From the NCBI GenBank assembly GCA_001004085.1, contig LCQJ01000028.1:1-5130 (forward strand): DNA of 5,130 bases. The letters run 5' to 3'. The translations under genes were made by a program, and so were the position numbers. Positions 4,069 to 5,130 of the stretch are shown piece by piece (the first letter of the stretch is position 1; each line of letters begins with the position of its first letter). Under the pieces are notes generated by a model. It was not told the DNA's origin, did no database searches, and was given only the letters and a program-made list of their open reading frames with translations. Source of the DNA: Parcubacteria group bacterium GW2011_GWA2_50_10b (GTDB lineage: Bacteria; Patescibacteriota; Minisyncoccia; Phycocordibacterales; Zambryskibacteraceae).

Positions 4069-4687
4069 GGGCATGCTCCAGATGTAGTAGCGCCCTTAAT
4101 TGTTCGAGTCCGCGGCTGATGCGCACCGAGATGACGTTGGCCGATTCGCCGAGAATCTCGCTGATTTCCCTCGGCTTAAGCTCTTCGACGCACCGGAGGT
4201 AGACCGCGTTGCCGTAAGGCTCCGGCAATTCGGCGATTTTCCTGATTAGAAACTCGGCTTCCGAGTTGGTCTCCACATTGTCCGTGGAAGCCAGTACAAA
4301 ACTCGAGCGTCCTTCGGTTGCGTTCTCCATCAAAGTCTCGAGGGAGAAGGGTTTTTTCTTGCGATACCAGTCGATGATAACGTTCCTGGCGATGGTAAAG
4401 AGGAAGGTGCGGTGATTCTTGATGTCTTTCTCCAAAAGGAGGGAGTTCCAGAACCGCATGAACGTGTCCTGGGTGAAATCAAGAGCCACTTCCCTGTCCG
4501 ACGTGCGGAGCAGGCAGAACCGGAAAATGGCATCCGCTTCTTTCTCGTAAACTTCCCCGAACACTTCCGCCACACGCTCAATCACACTAATGCTGAGATT
4601 TGTTTTTTGAGGTAGAGATACCGAACTGGGTTCTATTTTACACAATTCACGAGTCTTGGCAATCCTTTTTGTCCCCTTTTCATCCAC
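4052..4687 (-). CDS. ECF-like RNA polymerase sigma-70 family factor
   Basis: The 211-residue product has the two-domain ECF architecture. Region 2 spans about 44-112, with ALDFTQDTFMRFW as the core-binding helix and FLFTIARNVIIDWYRKKK as the 2.3-2.4 promoter-melting and -10-binding part. A Ser/Glu-rich linker follows (113-144). Region 4 spans about 146-202 with ELPEPYGNAVYLRCVEELKPREISEILG, the helix-turn-helix that reads the -35 element. Regions 1 and 3 are absent. The GTG start at 4687 is supported by GGGGA six bases upstream, which overlaps the end of the preceding gene (2-base gap). About 35 unusual basic residues precede region 2, and this part of the DNA is more AT-rich and contains a promoter-like sequence, so a shorter form is possible. 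It is the middle gene of an apparent three-gene operon. Confidence 0.9.
   Translation of the reverse strand: MDEKGTKRIAKTRELCKIEPSSVSLPQKTNLSISVIERVAEVFGEVYEKEADAIFRFCLLRTSDREVALDFTQDTFMRFWNSLLLEKDIKNHRTFLFTIARNVIIDWYRKKKPFSLETLMENATEGRSSFVLASTDNVETNSEAEFLIRKIAELPEPYGNAVYLRCVEELKPREISEILGESANVISVRISRGLEQLRALLHLEHAHVKTT
4635..4662 (-). promoter_or_regulatory. Promoter-like sequence inside the sigma gene's 5' end
   Basis: On the - strand TTGCCA (4662-4657), a 16-base spacer and the extended -10 TGTG-TAAAAT (TAAAAT at 4640-4635) form one of the best consensus promoters in the window. It would start transcription near 4628, within the N-terminal coding region. In-frame GTG codons follow at 4585, 4573 and 4564, but none has a clear ribosome-binding site. 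It may serve a shorter sigma product or the downstream 55-residue gene. Confidence 0.35.
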
Positions 4688-4689
4688 AC

Positions 4690-5130
4690 TTAATCCCCAG
4701 TCTCGGCGGAGGAGGCTTGAAGTACGGCGTGTATTTGGGCCGCCACATCGGCCGCCTCAGCCGCGCTAAAACTTTCCTGCGCTTGCCCTTCCGCCCTTAC
4801 CACACCAACCATGCGGGCGCGCAGCGCATTATCCACCGCGACCTTGGCCCGGGATTCGATATCATCTTTCCTGTTCACGGTCACGATTGAATACCACGGA
4901 TATTTGACCTCCACCGTACCGTCGGCCTTGGCCGTAACACTCACGGTGTAGGTTATCGGGATGAGCGCGAGTAATTGGCCTTCTTCCCGGTATTTCACTT
5001 CCACTCTCTGGTCTGTGAAATTCATCGAGTCGACCAGGGCATCGGAGCGGACGGTCGCCCTGGCATAACTCTCTAGTTCGGAGACCGTAGTGACATTTTT
5101 GGGCGATACTGCAGCGGATGTCTCTTCTCC
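4690..5130 (-). CDS. Conserved-looking protein of unknown function, C-terminal part (start outside window)
   Basis: The reading frame is open from the window edge to a TAA at 4690-4692, giving 146 residues. The first internal ATG (5025) is not the true start, because the frame continues upstream without a stop and with matching protein character (for example SELESYARATVRSDALV). The visible part has a helix followed by a beta-rich core (VEVKYREEGQLLALIPITYTV, then DGTVEVKYPWYSIVT), and a C-terminal helix-rich half with Ala/Glu-rich segments. Residues LLALIPITYTVSV are moderately hydrophobic but read as a buried strand rather than a clear membrane helix. The KYPWY box looks like a conserved core, and I recall similar proteins in other Parcubacteria without a known role. 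It lies immediately upstream of the sigma gene and provides its ribosome-binding site, so the two are probably expressed together. Confidence 0.72.
   Translation of the reverse strand, partial: GEETSAAVSPKNVTTVSELESYARATVRSDALVDSMNFTDQRVEVKYREEGQLLALIPITYTVSVTAKADGTVEVKYPWYSIVTVNRKDDIESRAKVAVDNALRARMVGVVRAEGQAQESFSAAEAADVAAQIHAVLQASSAETGD

Overview
The window looks like a chromosomal segment of a Candidatus Patescibacteria (CPR) bacterium, most likely a Parcubacteria-type lineage of roughly 50% GC. This rests on several things: very small, tightly packed and often overlapping genes; a membrane-anchored cupredoxin and an FtsE/FtsX pair of CPR style; a tiny free-standing GIY-YIG protein beside a tRNA that lacks an encoded CCA; and several short proteins of types I associate, from memory, with that group. 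UGA serves as a stop codon in at least five genes here, so the recoded Gracilibacteria/SR1 genetic code does not apply. The lineage assignment is inference from gene style, because no marker gene is present.

Left part (1-1254). The last 29 codons of an IS30-family transposase enter on the + strand and end at 91. A cupredoxin gene on the - strand runs into that element and stops right after its first copper-ligand region, so it has lost its second half. Next, all on the - strand, come tRNA-Gln(CUG), a 79-residue GIY-YIG endonuclease-like gene only one base upstream of the tRNA, and a small Cys-rich zinc-ribbon-like protein followed by a hairpin terminator. A 13-base stretch of the tRNA D-arm is repeated exactly just upstream of the GIY-YIG start codon, where it provides the ribosome-binding site.

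Middle part (1255-3904). A 219-base non-coding spacer holds inverted and direct repeats that look like operator sites. It leads into a 50-residue two-helix membrane protein of the lmo0937/DUF5670 type on the + strand, which ends two bases from the convergent ftsX stop. The ftsE-ftsX operon (- strand, 1 base between genes) encodes the ABC-type divisome complex that controls peptidoglycan hydrolysis. Divergent from ftsE, with 46 bases between, is a secreted or membrane-anchored protein with four cysteines and an EF-hand-like loop at its C-terminus.

Right part (3901-5130). A three-gene - strand operon reads, in transcription order: the C-terminal part of an unknown protein that runs in from the window edge; an ECF-like sigma-70 factor starting 2 bases after that gene's stop; and a 55-residue Cys-containing protein whose start overlaps the sigma gene by 17 bases. 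The last is a natural candidate for a sigma partner or anti-sigma protein. Its stop codon overlaps the stop codon of the convergent secreted-protein gene in a shared CTAG.

Part of the local regulation may be leaderless. For the cupredoxin and the secreted protein, a good -10 hexamer ends exactly six bases before the ATG and no Shine-Dalgarno sequence is visible.
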